Positions 50,514 to 59,781 are shown, counted from the stretch's first letter. The stretch is 64,000 bases of DNA from Sphaerisporangium krabiense (GCF_014200435.1 NZ_JACHBR010000002.1:858501-922500), one strand, 5' to 3'. A program made the numbers and translations. Notes: generated by a model from the letters alone, not told the origin.

Positions 50514-51742
50514 GGCATCTCCACGCTGATCGTCGTCGGCCCGCCCGGCGGGCTGTCGAGCTTCAGTGTGCCGTCGACCGAGCCCACCCGCTGCGCCAGC
50601 CCGCGCAGGCCCGTCCCGCCGCCGGGGTCGGCGCCGCCGCGGCCGTCGTCGTGCACCACCACCCGCAGCAGGTCCCCTTCCCTGACCACGACCACCTCGG
50701 CGGCGGTGGCGCGGGCGTGCTTGGCGACGTTCGCCAGCGCCTCCGACACCACGAAGAACGCCACCGCCTCGATCGTGGAGGCGACGCGCCGGGGCACGTC
50801 CACCCGCAGCCGCACCGGCAGCGCCGCCCGCGCGGCCAGGCCGGACAGCGCGGCGTCCAGCCCTTCGTCGGTGAGCACGGCCGGGTGCAGGCCCCGCACC
50901 AGGTCGCGCAGCTCCTTCAACGCCTGCTTGGCCTCCTCGTGCGCCTGGGAGATCATCTCCTTGGCCGGGAGGGGCAGGTCGCTGAACGTGGCGCGCGCCA
51001 TGCCGAGCTTCATCGCCAGCGACACCAGCCGCTGCTGCGTCCCGTCGTGCAGGTCGCGCTCGATGCGCCGGCGCTCGGCGTCCGCCGCGTCGATCACCTC
51101 GGCCCGGCTCTCGCGCAGCGACTCCACCCGCTCGGCGAGCTGGTCGCTGATGCTCGGCCCGAGCAGCGCCTCACCCGCGATCACGTCCAGGGACGACACC
51201 CCCTGCGCCAGCCACGGGCCCGCCACGAGCAGCGCCGCGCAGAGCAGCGCGAACGGCAGGCCGCGCCAGCCGCCGCCGAGCACCCAGAACTGCGCGGCCA
51301 GCGCGCCCGTCACCAGGGCTCCCGACCACGTCACGATCACCCCGGCGCACCCGATCACGCTGATCAGCGGGGACACCAGGTGGTAGGCGGCCTGGCGCCA
51401 CAGCGACGCCGAGCGGGTCCTGCGCAGCAGGCGCATCGCGACGTTGCCCTTCAGGGCGCGCCGGGGCACCGGCGGGATCCGCACGTCCAGGAACGCCTCG
51501 AACCTCAGGCGCTGCAGGCGCGTGAGCAGCGGCACGACCCAGAACAGCAGCAGCGCGCCCGCCACCGGCACCGCCACCGTCCAGACGAAGATCACCGACA
51601 GGGTGGTGATCCCGAGGATCAGCGCGCCCGCCACCAGCCCCAGCGGAACGCCGGTCACGACGTGGAACATGCGCAGCCAGCTCCGCGCGGACCAGTGCGC
51701 GCGGATCCGGTCCCAGGGGCTCCTCACCTCGGCGACGGTCAT
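50504..51742 (-). CDS. HisKA_3-type sensor histidine kinase (DesK/NarX class)
   Basis: The 412-residue kinase has about four to five membrane helices in the first 185 residues with no large extracellular domain, a signal-sensing pattern seen in membrane-stress kinases. The DHp domain is AERRRIERDLHDGTQQRLV (His 232), followed by an HATPase with DDGRGG and GTGLRGLAQRV. Start ATG 51742. It is upstream of, and overlaps, the LuxR-type regulator. The signal could be a lipid or envelope stress, which is inference only. Confidence 0.93.
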   Translation of the reverse strand: MTVAEVRSPWDRIRAHWSARSWLRMFHVVTGVPLGLVAGALILGITTLSVIFVWTVAVPVAGALLLFWVVPLLTRLQRLRFEAFLDVRIPPVPRRALKGNVAMRLLRRTRSASLWRQAAYHLVSPLISVIGCAGVIVTWSGALVTGALAAQFWVLGGGWRGLPFALLCAALLVAGPWLAQGVSSLDVIAGEALLGPSISDQLAERVESLRESRAEVIDAADAERRRIERDLHDGTQQRLVSLAMKLGMARATFSDLPLPAKEMISQAHEEAKQALKELRDLVRGLHPAVLTDEGLDAALSGLAARAALPVRLRVDVPRRVASTIEAVAFFVVSEALANVAKHARATAAEVVVVREGDLLRVVVHDDGRGGADPGGGTGLRGLAQRVGSVDGTLKLDSPPGGPTTISVEMPCV

Positions 51743-51971
51743 GCTCCAACCGTAGGGATAACCCCACCACCACCGACATGGTCGTAACCCCCCTCCCCAA
51801 GGTGAGGAAAACCCCCGCCCCGGCCTTCCGCCAAGCCCCGGCCGTGAGGCGAATCCCTTCGGCGGCGGCGTCCTCCGCTGCGGATTCCATCGGTTTTATG
51901 CGGATTCCGCTGCGCTAGGTGTGGGGGTTGCTACGGAAAGTTAGGCACATCTCCGCGATCGCCATCCGAAG

Positions 51972-51987
51972 TCACTACGTAATGTGA
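51972..51987. promoter_or_regulatory. TCAC...GTGA dyad upstream of the DUF4239 gene
   Basis: TCAC (51972-51975) and GTGA (51984-51987) frame TACGTAAT, with a TACGTA core. It is about 55-70 bases before the DUF4239 gene start and resembles CRP/GntR-type sites only loosely. Confidence 0.3.
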
Positions 51988-52040
51988 TAGCCATGTGACG
52001 GCATGCGATCGGCAAACGGGCGGAACGTCCCTGTCAGAAA

Positions 52041-52826
52041 GTGGTCGTACACATGATGATCCTGGTCAGCGTACTCGCGGTCGTCTGCGCGGTCGGCGTG
52101 GTGGCCGTGGCCGCGTTCCTCTTCCGCCGGTTCGTCAGAGGCACGGACGACCTCCTCCCCAACGGCCCGTCGGCCGGGCACGCCGGATCCATGCTGTCCT
52201 CGCTCTTCCTCCTGGTGTTCGCCATCGCGATCGTCGTGCCGTGGAGCACGGCCGACGCCGCGCGGCACAACACCTACGCGGAAAGCCAGGCCGCCGTCGA
52301 GAGCTATTGGTCGGCCGCCCGCATTCCCGCGCCCGCCGGCCCCGAGCTACGCCGGCAGGTGCGCGACTACGTCGACTTCGTGGTGCGCACGGAATGGCCG
52401 CTCATGGCGTCGGGCGGCCTCAGTCAGGAGGGGGCCTCGCGCCTCGAGACACTGCGCACCCAGGTGACGGGCCTGGTGCTCGGCGACGAGGACGCCAAGG
52501 CGGCGAGAGGCGATCTCCTCGATGAGATGCGCGAGCTGTCGTCGGCCCGCCGCCAGCGCGCGGCGGACGCCGGGGCCAAGCCCCCGGCGGGCGTGCTGCC
52601 GCTGGCCATCGTCACCGGGGTGATCGTCATCATCTTCCCGTTCCTGGCGGGGGCGCGTCCCCGGGGCAAGACGCTGGTGCCGCTGTCCCTCATGGCGGGG
52701 CTGCTCGGGCTCGGCATCTTCCTGGCCTGGCAGATCTCGCACGTCTTCGCCAGCGGCCTGTCGGTCGGGCCGGAGGCCTACGAGGCCGCGCTGACCGAGA
52801 TGCGACGACTGCCCTGGAGCGGGTGA
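52041..52826 (+). CDS. DUF4239 membrane protein
   Basis: The 261-residue protein has an N-terminal helix pair (VSVLAVVCAVGVVAVAAFLF; SSLFLLVFAIAIVVPW), a cytoplasmic helical region (QVRDYVDFVVRTEWPLM) and two C-terminal helices (PLAIVTGVIVIIFPFL; LMAGLLGLGIFLAWQI). This is the DUF4239 (bestrophin-like) layout, with no known biochemical role. GTG 52041 is taken as the start, and ATG 52053 is an alternative. It overlaps the next gene by 4 bases (GTGA), so the two products probably act together. Confidence 0.83.
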   Translation: MVVHMMILVSVLAVVCAVGVVAVAAFLFRRFVRGTDDLLPNGPSAGHAGSMLSSLFLLVFAIAIVVPWSTADAARHNTYAESQAAVESYWSAARIPAPAGPELRRQVRDYVDFVVRTEWPLMASGGLSQEGASRLETLRTQVTGLVLGDEDAKAARGDLLDEMRELSSARRQRAADAGAKPPAGVLPLAIVTGVIVIIFPFLAGARPRGKTLVPLSLMAGLLGLGIFLAWQISHVFASGLSVGPEAYEAALTEMRRLPWSG

Positions 52827-53629
52827 CCGTGCCGACCTCCCGCGTGACCGCGCTGGTCACGGCCCTTTCCCTGGCCCCTGTGGTCCCCTTGCAGGCCGAG
52901 CCGTCCCCGCCGGAGGACAGGATCGCCGAGGTGGCCGTGGCCGGCGGCCACGACGACGGCGCGGCCGGGCCGAGGCGCCGGCGGGCCTCCGTGGTCGACC
53001 TCGACGCCTCCGCCGGCGGGCTCCTCTCGGTGTGCCTGGAGGTCGACCTGCTGGTCAGCCTGCGCGCCGGGCTGAGTGTCGGGGGCCCGCCCGTCTGCCA
53101 CGAGGCCCGTCCCCCCGCCGAGCCGGCCCCCGTCCCGCCCCCTGACCCGCCGCCGCCCGCGCCCCAGCCGCCCGCGCCCGCCCCGCCCCAGCCGGTGCCC
53201 GTCCCGTCCCAGCCGCCCGTGCCACCTCCGACCGCTCCGCCGGCCCCGACGAGGCCCCCCGTGTCTCCCACCCGTCCGCCCACAAGGCCGCCCACCCGCC
53301 CGCCCGTGCCGCCCACGAGGCCACCGGCCGCGGACCCCGGCGTCACGCGCGGCCCGGTGCCGCCCCCGGCGCCCGCCTGGGCGGGACGGCCGCCGCTCGC
53401 GCGGGATCCGGTCTTCCCGCCGCCGCCCGGCCCCACGGCCGGGCCGACCCTGCCTGCCGCGCGGCCCGTGCCCACCCCGTCGCCGGCCTCGCCCACGTCC
53501 GAGGCGCGCAGGGCGCGGGCGTACCTCCGGGAGCAGCGCCCCCGGCCGCTGGCCACGCTCATGGTCGTGATCGTCCTGTCGCTGATCATCGCCGTGGTGG
53601 CGGGCGCGGCGTTCGCCGCGATCCGCTAG
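52823..53629 (+). CDS. Proline-rich, C-terminally membrane-anchored protein
   Basis: The 268-residue protein begins with a short hydrophobic stretch, then a small charged domain with two Cys (SVCLEV, PVCHEA). A Pro-rich region (about 95-225) with RPPT/PPVP-type repeats follows, and a C-terminal helix (LATLMVVIVLSLIIAVVAGAAF) ends it. It looks like a tail-anchored or bitopic protein with an extended linker, similar in outline to actinobacterial cell-envelope scaffolds. It is translationally coupled to the DUF4239 gene. No family recognised. Confidence 0.7.
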   Translation: MTVPTSRVTALVTALSLAPVVPLQAEPSPPEDRIAEVAVAGGHDDGAAGPRRRRASVVDLDASAGGLLSVCLEVDLLVSLRAGLSVGGPPVCHEARPPAEPAPVPPPDPPPPAPQPPAPAPPQPVPVPSQPPVPPPTAPPAPTRPPVSPTRPPTRPPTRPPVPPTRPPAADPGVTRGPVPPPAPAWAGRPPLARDPVFPPPPGPTAGPTLPAARPVPTPSPASPTSEARRARAYLREQRPRPLATLMVVIVLSLIIAVVAGAAFAAIR

Positions 53630-53646
53630 GCCGAACGCGCGAAAGA

Positions 53647-53675
53647 CGGCTGCGGGGCGCGCCACCCCGCAGCCG
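53647..53675. terminator. Bidirectional terminator between the Pro-rich and TIGR03118 genes
   Basis: Perfect 11-bp stem CGGCTGCGGGG/CCCCGCAGCCG (53647-53657 with 53665-53675), loop of 7 bases, between convergent stops at 53629 and 53730. Confidence 0.82.
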
Positions 53676-53729
53676 ACCTCCGCTCATTCGGGCAGGTCGC
53701 CTCCCTTCGCCGGAAGAGGTCAGGACGCG

Positions 53730-54932
53730 TCAGTAGGAGTGGGAGTCGCCGGTCGGTGACGCCGGCGCGGACGGCGAGGGGGAGGCGCTCGGCGAGGCCG
53801 TCGGGCCGGGGGAGCCGTTCGCGGCGCCGGCGGGCATGATCAGGCCGACCAGCCCGTGCCGGGCCTTCTGGATCCCGGCGGAGTACCACACGGCGTTCTC
53901 GCCGCCGCTGGCCGCGGTGCCGGGCTCCAGGTCCCACAGGCCCTCGATCGCGATGGGCCTGCCGTCGGCCTTGCGCAGCGGCCCGAGGAAGCGCCCGTCA
54001 CGGTAGGCGTTGATCCGGCCGTCGCCGAAGTTGCCCACGAGCAGCGCCCCGGCGTAGGCGCCGAAGGTCCGCGGGGCCTTGATCATGGCCCACGGCGCGT
54101 TCAGCGCGCCCCGGGCGGCGACGCGGCCGAGGAACCGGCCCGTCGCGGAGAAGCGGCCGACGAACCCGAGACCCCTGCCGGCGACGGACTTCCCGGTCGC
54201 GGGATCCCGCTCGGCGAACGCGACGTAGACGGCGTCGCCGACGATCTCCACGTTGAACGCCGAGTACGACGACGGCAGGCCCCGGTCGCGGAACGCCCAC
54301 CTCGGCAGCCGCACCCGGCGGAAGTCGCCGTCGAACACGTCGACGCGGTTGCGGGCGAAGTCGGCGGCCAGCAGGAAGTTGCCCCGGTCGGTCGGCATCA
54401 GCGCCAGGCCCTTGTAGTCGGCGTGCCTGGTGAAGGCCGCGATGATCGCGCTGCCCGGGCTGACCTCGGCGTTCCACCCGGTGATGGCGCCGCTCGGGCT
54501 GGCGAAGACGAACGTGGCGGGGCCGCTCGCGCCCTTGCCGCCGATCCGGAAGTCCCCGGTGGGGTTGAAGATCTGCCCGGTCGGCGATCCGCCCGGGATG
54601 GCGACCTCGGTCTTCTCCTTGGTGAGCAGACCCGCCCCGCCCGAGTACACGGTGGCGGAACCGGTTCCGGCGTTGGACACCCACAGGGTCTTGCCCATGG
54701 CCAGGCCCCAAGGGTTCACCAGCTTGGGGTCGGTGACGTCCGCCTTGCCGGCGAGGTCGGAGATCAAGGGAAGGTCGGTGAACCGGGTGGCGTGCGCGGT
54801 GGTGGTCTTGACGGACTCCTTCGACGAGGCGGACCGCGCGGAGGACGCGGGTGTGGCGTGCGCGGGGATCGTGCCGGCGGACAGGCCAAGGACGAGCGCC
54901 GCAGCGCAGAGTGTGACGATGCGTGGCCGCAT
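53730..54932 (-). CDS. Secreted TIGR03118-family beta-propeller-like protein
   Basis: The 400-residue exported protein has a signal peptide (RIVTLCAAALVLGLSAGTIPAHA). The core has repeated strands typical of the TIGR03118 family (DPKLVNPWGLAMGKTLWVSNAGTGSATVY, GRGLGFVGRFSATGRFLGRVAARG, LVGNFGDGRINAYR, EGLWDLEPG). The C-terminus is Ser/Pro/Thr-rich and looks flexible. The family is uncharacterised and predicted to be a propeller. ATG 54932 follows GGAGGCC. It is divergent from the carboxylate-amine ligase gene. Confidence 0.88.
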   Translation of the reverse strand: MRPRIVTLCAAALVLGLSAGTIPAHATPASSARSASSKESVKTTTAHATRFTDLPLISDLAGKADVTDPKLVNPWGLAMGKTLWVSNAGTGSATVYSGGAGLLTKEKTEVAIPGGSPTGQIFNPTGDFRIGGKGASGPATFVFASPSGAITGWNAEVSPGSAIIAAFTRHADYKGLALMPTDRGNFLLAADFARNRVDVFDGDFRRVRLPRWAFRDRGLPSSYSAFNVEIVGDAVYVAFAERDPATGKSVAGRGLGFVGRFSATGRFLGRVAARGALNAPWAMIKAPRTFGAYAGALLVGNFGDGRINAYRDGRFLGPLRKADGRPIAIEGLWDLEPGTAASGGENAVWYSAGIQKARHGLVGLIMPAGAANGSPGPTASPSASPSPSAPASPTGDSHSY

Positions 54933-55110
54933 CGGGGCCTCCTATGTCGTCTGCGTGTGCGTACGGACGGAGGTACGCGGTCCCCGCGGGGCCGGTTCAG
55001 GTGATTTCTCGCGGCGGGGCCGGGGGAGGAGGGAAGAGATGAGGCATGAAACGCGCCTGCCGGGACAGTGAGGGGGCGACCGGGGACCTTCATCAGTGGG
55101 GGACGAGACG

Positions 55111-56613
55111 ATGGGACAGCAGGTGGCCAAGGAGCGGTTCTCCGAGGACGAGTACGCGCGCTTCGGCCGTCGCCTCGAAGACTGCCTGCTCGCGCTGCGC
55201 GAGCTGCTCAGCAGGCCCGGGTTCGGCGCGGGCCCGGCCAGCGTGGGCGCCGAGCTGGAGCTCTTCCTGATCGACGAGGGCGGCCGGCCGCTGCGCCGCA
55301 ACAAGGAGGTGCGCGAGGCGGCCGCCGACGAGCGGGTGGTGCTGGAGCTCGGCAGCTTCAACCTGGAGGTCAACCTGACCCCGCTGCCGCTGGCCGGGCG
55401 CCCGTTCTCGGCGATGGAGGACGAGGCGCGCCTGCTGATCGGCCTGGTGGACCAGGCGGCCCGGACGCACGGCGGGCGGGTGGTGCCGATCGGCATCCTG
55501 CCGACGCTGAGCGAGTTCGACTTCACCCGCGACGCCATCAGCGACGAGGTGCGCTACCGGGCGCTCAGCCGGGGCATGCGGCGGGTCAGGGACGAGCCGT
55601 ACCGGGTGCGGATCGATGGGGCCGAGCGCCTCGACCTGGAGGTCGAGGACGTCATCCTCGAGAGCGCCAACACCTCCTGGCAGGTGCACCTGCGCACCTC
55701 TCCCGGGGACTTCGCCCGCGTGCACAACGCCGCGCAGCTCGCGATCGGCCCGGTGCTGGCGGTGAGCGGCAACTCCCCGTCCTTCCTCGGCCGCGAGCTG
55801 TGGGAGGAGACGCGGATCGCGCTGTTCGAGGCCTCGGCCGACGACCGGGACGCCGAGCGGCCCTGGCGCGTGGCGGGCCGGGTCAGCTTCGGCTCCGGGT
55901 GGGTGCGCAGCGGCGCCGAGGAGCTGTTCGAGCAGAGCGTGCGCGAGTACGAGCCGGTCATGCCGGTCACGAGCGACGAGGACCCGCTGGCGGTCGTCCG
56001 CGCCGGCGGCGTGCCCGGCCTGGCCGAGCTGCGGCTGCACCAGGGCACGGTGTGGCAGTGGAACCGTCCGGTCTACGACCCGGCGGACGGCGGCCACCTG
56101 CGCGTCGAGCTGCGCGCGCTGCCGGCCGGGCCGACGTGCGCGGACATGGCGGCCAACGCGGCGTTCCTGCTCGGCCTGGTCGCGGCGTCGGCGGCGAACC
56201 CGGGGTGGATCGAGGACTTCCCGTTCGCCGACGCCTACCGCAACTTCTACCGCGCGGCGCGTGGCGGCCTGGACGCCGTGCTCGCCTGGCCGGGCCGGCC
56301 CGAGTCCGTCCCGGCGTCCGAGCTGGTGCTCGACCTGCTTCCGGTGGCCCACGACGGGCTGCTCGGGGTCGGGGTGGCGGAGGACGAGGCGCGCGAGCGC
56401 CTGGCGGTGATCCGCGAGCGCGTGCGCGCGGGCCGCACCGGGGCGGTCTGGCAGCGGCGCGCGCTGGCCGCGCTGGGGGAGGAGCCGAACGCGCGGGCGG
56501 CCATGCTGGCGCGCTACCGCGAGCTGGCCCACGGCGGCGAGCCCGTGCACACCTGGCCGGACATGGAGCCCCTGAGCATGGTCGCCGCGGAGACGGCGCG
56601 GCCTGCCCTCTAA
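55111..56613 (+). CDS. Glutamate-cysteine ligase-like carboxylate-amine ligase (GCS2/YbdK family)
   Basis: The 500-residue ATP-grasp-like ligase carries GCS2 signatures: GAELELFLID (metal Glu residues), ELGSFNLEVNLTPLPL, the middle segment ESANTSWQVHLR and a final SELRLHQGTVWQWNRPVYD-type active-site strand. Family members condense Glu or another amino acid with Cys or an amine using ATP. It is longer than YbdK (about 372) and closer to the COG2170 actinobacterial form. ATG 55111 follows GGGGGA; GTG 55096 is possible. Confidence 0.87.
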   Translation: MGQQVAKERFSEDEYARFGRRLEDCLLALRELLSRPGFGAGPASVGAELELFLIDEGGRPLRRNKEVREAAADERVVLELGSFNLEVNLTPLPLAGRPFSAMEDEARLLIGLVDQAARTHGGRVVPIGILPTLSEFDFTRDAISDEVRYRALSRGMRRVRDEPYRVRIDGAERLDLEVEDVILESANTSWQVHLRTSPGDFARVHNAAQLAIGPVLAVSGNSPSFLGRELWEETRIALFEASADDRDAERPWRVAGRVSFGSGWVRSGAEELFEQSVREYEPVMPVTSDEDPLAVVRAGGVPGLAELRLHQGTVWQWNRPVYDPADGGHLRVELRALPAGPTCADMAANAAFLLGLVAASAANPGWIEDFPFADAYRNFYRAARGGLDAVLAWPGRPESVPASELVLDLLPVAHDGLLGVGVAEDEARERLAVIRERVRAGRTGAVWQRRALAALGEEPNARAAMLARYRELAHGGEPVHTWPDMEPLSMVAAETARPAL

Positions 56614-56646
56614 GGGCGGTCCGGCCGGAACGCCGACGGAACAGGT

Positions 56647-56664
56647 GTCCAGGCGCCCCTGGAC
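56647..56664. terminator. Weak terminator between the ligase and CbiX-like genes
   Basis: GTCCAGG (56647-56653), loop CGCC, CCTGGAC (56658-56664). It is a modest 7-bp stem between convergent genes. Confidence 0.5.
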
Positions 56665-56714
56665 GGCCCCCAGGTGGTGGGAACCGGTCGGAGACGGTCC
56701 CGCGGTCGCGGCGC

Positions 56715-57554
56715 CTAGTCGGGGTCGACGCCGGTGAGGGAGCTTCCGTAGCTGAGCGCGACGAGCTGGGCGACCGCGCTGTGCGCGCCGATCGGGTCCG
56801 AGCAGCCCGCGCCCACGGACTCCGCCGCCTTGGTGATCTTGTGCGGGTCGACCTCCGGGCCGATCAGGAACGGGGCGAGCGCCAGGCGGGAGGCGCCGAT
56901 GTTGCGCAGCCGCTGGGCGGCGTCCCCGACGCCGGGGGAGGCGTCCAGCGAGGCGGCCACCACGGGCAGCGTGAGCCGCGCCGCCAGCAGGACCACCGTG
57001 GCGTCGGCGGCGCGGACGGCCTCGGGACCGCCGACCGTGGCCACGATGATGCCGTCCACCGGGGCGGCGATGTTGAACAGGCGCATACGGTCGGCCCTAG
57101 CCAGCCCGCTCTCGGAGAGCTTGACGTGCAGCGCCTCGGCGAGCAGCGGGTGCGGCCCGAGCGGGTCGGCGATCGTCGTGACGACGTCGCTCTCGGCGAC
57201 CGCCTCGCGCACGGCGCGGTAGACCTGCTGGTGGGGGCCGGTCACCAGGGGGACGACGATGGCGGCCGGGGCTCCGGCGGGCCGTTTGGCGGCGCACTCG
57301 GTGAGCGTCTCGGCCAGGCTGGCCTTGGAGTCGCCCAGGTTGACCAGGCGCACGTCGAGCTGCGGGTGATCGACGCTGACGATGGTCTTGACGGCCGTCG
57401 CGACGTCGCCGCCGGTGCCGGGCGCGGCCAGCACCAGGGCGGGCGCGTCCGGAGGCAGGTGCGCGGGCACCGGGCGCCGGTGCCTGCCGGAGCTGGTCCG
57501 GAACGAGCGTTCGCGGACCGGGAGCTCCTGTGGGACGTGGTGGCCATCGTTCAC
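56715..57554 (-). CDS. Sirohydrochlorin chelatase/CbiX-like protein, possibly catalytically degenerate
   Basis: The protein of about 279 residues has two CbiX-like halves (LVLAAPGTGGDVATAVKTI ... APAAIVVPLVTGPHQQVYRAV; then GIIVATVGGPEAVRAADATVVLLAARL ... RLALAPFLIGPEVDPHKI). In active chelatases the N-terminal strand ends in HGSR with a metal-binding His, whereas here the motif reads APGTGG and the His is absent. One His remains in TGPHQQVY. It may not insert metal. GTG 57554 is the probable start, and an AT-rich promoter region follows it (57560-57710). Confidence 0.75.
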   Translation of the reverse strand: MNDGHHVPQELPVRERSFRTSSGRHRRPVPAHLPPDAPALVLAAPGTGGDVATAVKTIVSVDHPQLDVRLVNLGDSKASLAETLTECAAKRPAGAPAAIVVPLVTGPHQQVYRAVREAVAESDVVTTIADPLGPHPLLAEALHVKLSESGLARADRMRLFNIAAPVDGIIVATVGGPEAVRAADATVVLLAARLTLPVVAASLDASPGVGDAAQRLRNIGASRLALAPFLIGPEVDPHKITKAAESVGAGCSDPIGAHSAVAQLVALSYGSSLTGVDPD

Positions 57555-57816
57555 ATCGGCGGATTTTACGGGGTATGCGGCAAAAGTTAAGTCTGATTCG
57601 CGCCGACGCGCGGGAGACAGTCGATCTTTCTGCGACGAGATCACTGACATATTAGGTCTCGATCGTCCGGACGGTACCAACGGACCGTAATCATTCGAGA
57701 TCATCGCGGGGGTGGAGGACCCGTCCCCGCGTGGCGCGGCGTGCCGTACCACTGACACGGCCTCGCGCGGGCCCGGGAACATTTCGCCCCCGGGGGCGTC
57801 GCGCCCGGCGGGCGCC

Positions 57817-58329
57817 TCAGTGCACGGGATGCGCCGCCCTGAGAAGCCCGATCACCTCGATCCCGGCCACGAGCAGGGCCGAGGCGCCGATCAGCGCGTA
57901 GAGCCGGCGCGGGCGCCACGACGAGGGGGAGAGGCGCCGTCCGGACCGGCGCGGGACCGGCCCCGGAACCGCGGGTTCGTCTCCCGGATCGGACGCCGGC
58001 ACGGCGGGCTCCGGTCCGGCCGCGGGCGGCGGCACGGCGCTCGTGGCCGCCGGCGCGGCCCGGGACGGGCGCGTGACGCGCAGCTCGGGATGTCGCGAGA
58101 GGTACCCACGGGGAAAGATCTTGACATCGGTGTCGCCGCAGGCCGGGCAGTACACGCCCGACCACGGTGGCTGGACCCGCACGCCGTCCAGCGACCAGAC
58201 CTCCACCTCGGCGCCGCGAAGGCCGGTGAGGTGCCGGACGGTGTAATCCTCTTCCCAGATCATCAGGCAGCGGACGCACTCGAACGGCCAGGTCTCGCGA
58301 GTGCTGTAGGCATCGTGCACGAGGACCAC
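57817..58329 (-). CDS. Small membrane protein with Zn-ribbon-like Cys pairs
   Basis: The 170-residue protein has two CxxC pairs (CVRC at 18-21 and CPAC at 61-64), spaced as in zinc-ribbon modules. A Pro-rich linker and one C-terminal membrane helix (YALIGASALLVAGIEVIGLL) follow. It may be a zinc-binding, tail-anchored protein. GTG 58329 is the only workable start. It sits downstream of the Bcr/CflA gene region on the same strand with an independent-looking 47-base gap. No family assigned. Confidence 0.65.
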   Translation of the reverse strand: MVLVHDAYSTRETWPFECVRCLMIWEEDYTVRHLTGLRGAEVEVWSLDGVRVQPPWSGVYCPACGDTDVKIFPRGYLSRHPELRVTRPSRAAPAATSAVPPPAAGPEPAVPASDPGDEPAVPGPVPRRSGRRLSPSSWRPRRLYALIGASALLVAGIEVIGLLRAAHPVH

Positions 58330-58376
58330 CCCCAGGGCATGCCTTGCCTAGGCTCGCCCGTTCTCGAGTGTGTGCG

Positions 58377-59606
58377 TCACCGCGGTTGATCGCAAGAGCC
58401 GGCGCCGATACGTCCGGTTTCCAGATCCTCGCGCCGCGTCACGTCCAGCACTCCCCGCATCGCCGCCACGACCGCCAGGGCCACCAGGAGGCAGCCCGTC
58501 ATGAGCAGCGCCATGGGCCGCGCGTCCCGGCCGCCGCCGAGCCCGGCCAGCGCGGCCGCGATCGCCCCGGCCGTGAACTGCGCGGCGCCGAGCGTGCCCG
58601 CGGCGCGCGGGGCACGGGCCAGCGCCAGGCCGCAGGCGCCGCCCAGCACCAGCCCGAGGGTGGAGACGGCGGCGAAGAGCAGGACCAGGAAGGCGGCCAG
58701 GGGAAGCGCGCCGGCCAGCGCGAGCCCGCACAGCGCCGCGGACGCCGCCAGCGTCACCGCCAGCCCCGCCTCCAGCAGCCGGTGCGGCGGGACCGCGTTC
58801 ACCAGGTGGCCGCCCGCGATACCCGCGAGGACGAGCCCGGACGCGTTGACGGCCAGCACGAGCGCCAGCGCCTCGGCCGACAGGCCGAACAGGTCGCGCA
58901 GGAGGAACGGGAAGGCCGCCAGGTACGCGGCGAGCGCGCCGAACGCCAGGACGAACGCGAGCGCGTACCCGAGGAACGGCCGGTCCGGCGCCTCGGCCGC
59001 GGGCCGGCGCCTGAGCCCGGCGGGCGCGCGGGGCACGGCGGCCATGGCGGCGGGGATCATCGCCGCGAACAGCACCGCGAGCGCCCAGAAGACCGCGCGC
59101 CAGCCCACGGCCGCCACCAGGACCCCGCCCGCGAGCGGGGCGAGGATCAGGGCGACGCCGAGACCGGCCATGAGCAGCCCGTAGAGATGGGCCGCCTGCC
59201 GTCCCCGCCGGTCCGCCACGACGGCGCGGCCGACGAGCAGGCACGCCGACGCGGCGAACCCCTGGACGAGCCGGGCGCCGGCCAGCGTCGCCACGCCGGT
59301 GGCCAGCGCGCAGGCCACGCAGGCCAGGGCGGACACGGCCAGGCAGGCGAGCAGCGGCGCGCGGCGGCCGTGGCGGGCGGCGATCGGCCCGAGCAGCACG
59401 TGACCCGCGGCCATGCCGAGGAAGAAGGTGGTGAGCGTGAGCTGGACGCCCGTGGCGTTCGTGCCGAGGTCCCCGGCGATGGCGGGGAGGCCGGGCAGGT
59501 AGGCGTCGGCGGCCAGCGGCGGCAGCGCCGACATCAGGACCAGGACGGTCGCCGGCCCAGGGCCGGTGGCGGTCGTGGCGCGGGCTGTGGTGGTGGCGGC
59601 GGACAT
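58377..59606 (-). CDS. Bcr/CflA-type MFS multidrug transporter
   Basis: The 409-residue transporter has 12 predicted helices. The DHA1 Bcr/CflA start is LVLMSALPPLAADAYLPGLPAIAGDL, and the ACLLVGRAVVADR helix-4 region is present. Members expel bicyclomycin-like drugs or metabolites by proton antiport. ATG 59606 is clear. It lies downstream of the RsbW-like ATPase gene, 175 bases apart on the same strand. Confidence 0.92.
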   Translation of the reverse strand: MSAATTTARATTATGPGPATVLVLMSALPPLAADAYLPGLPAIAGDLGTNATGVQLTLTTFFLGMAAGHVLLGPIAARHGRRAPLLACLAVSALACVACALATGVATLAGARLVQGFAASACLLVGRAVVADRRGRQAAHLYGLLMAGLGVALILAPLAGGVLVAAVGWRAVFWALAVLFAAMIPAAMAAVPRAPAGLRRRPAAEAPDRPFLGYALAFVLAFGALAAYLAAFPFLLRDLFGLSAEALALVLAVNASGLVLAGIAGGHLVNAVPPHRLLEAGLAVTLAASAALCGLALAGALPLAAFLVLLFAAVSTLGLVLGGACGLALARAPRAAGTLGAAQFTAGAIAAALAGLGGGRDARPMALLMTGCLLVALAVVAAMRGVLDVTRREDLETGRIGAGSCDQPR

Positions 59607-59781
59607 GGCGACTCCATCGGGCGGCGCGCCACGGTGACCGCGGCGCCTTCCGGTCTCCCTGACCTGGTGCGATGCCGTGTACCGCCACAGTACGCCCCCG
59701 GTCGCGGCCCGGCGGAGCGGGGCCGTCCGTGCGGGGGACGGGGCCGGGCGGCTCAGACGGGTGGCGCCGTGCCCGGCGGGG

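Noticed and set aside
53104-53340. Proline-rich stretch as a DNA repeat region or assembly artefact
   Set aside because: Frame and codon bias stay intact through it, and the gene has a clear coupled start and a C-terminal membrane helix.
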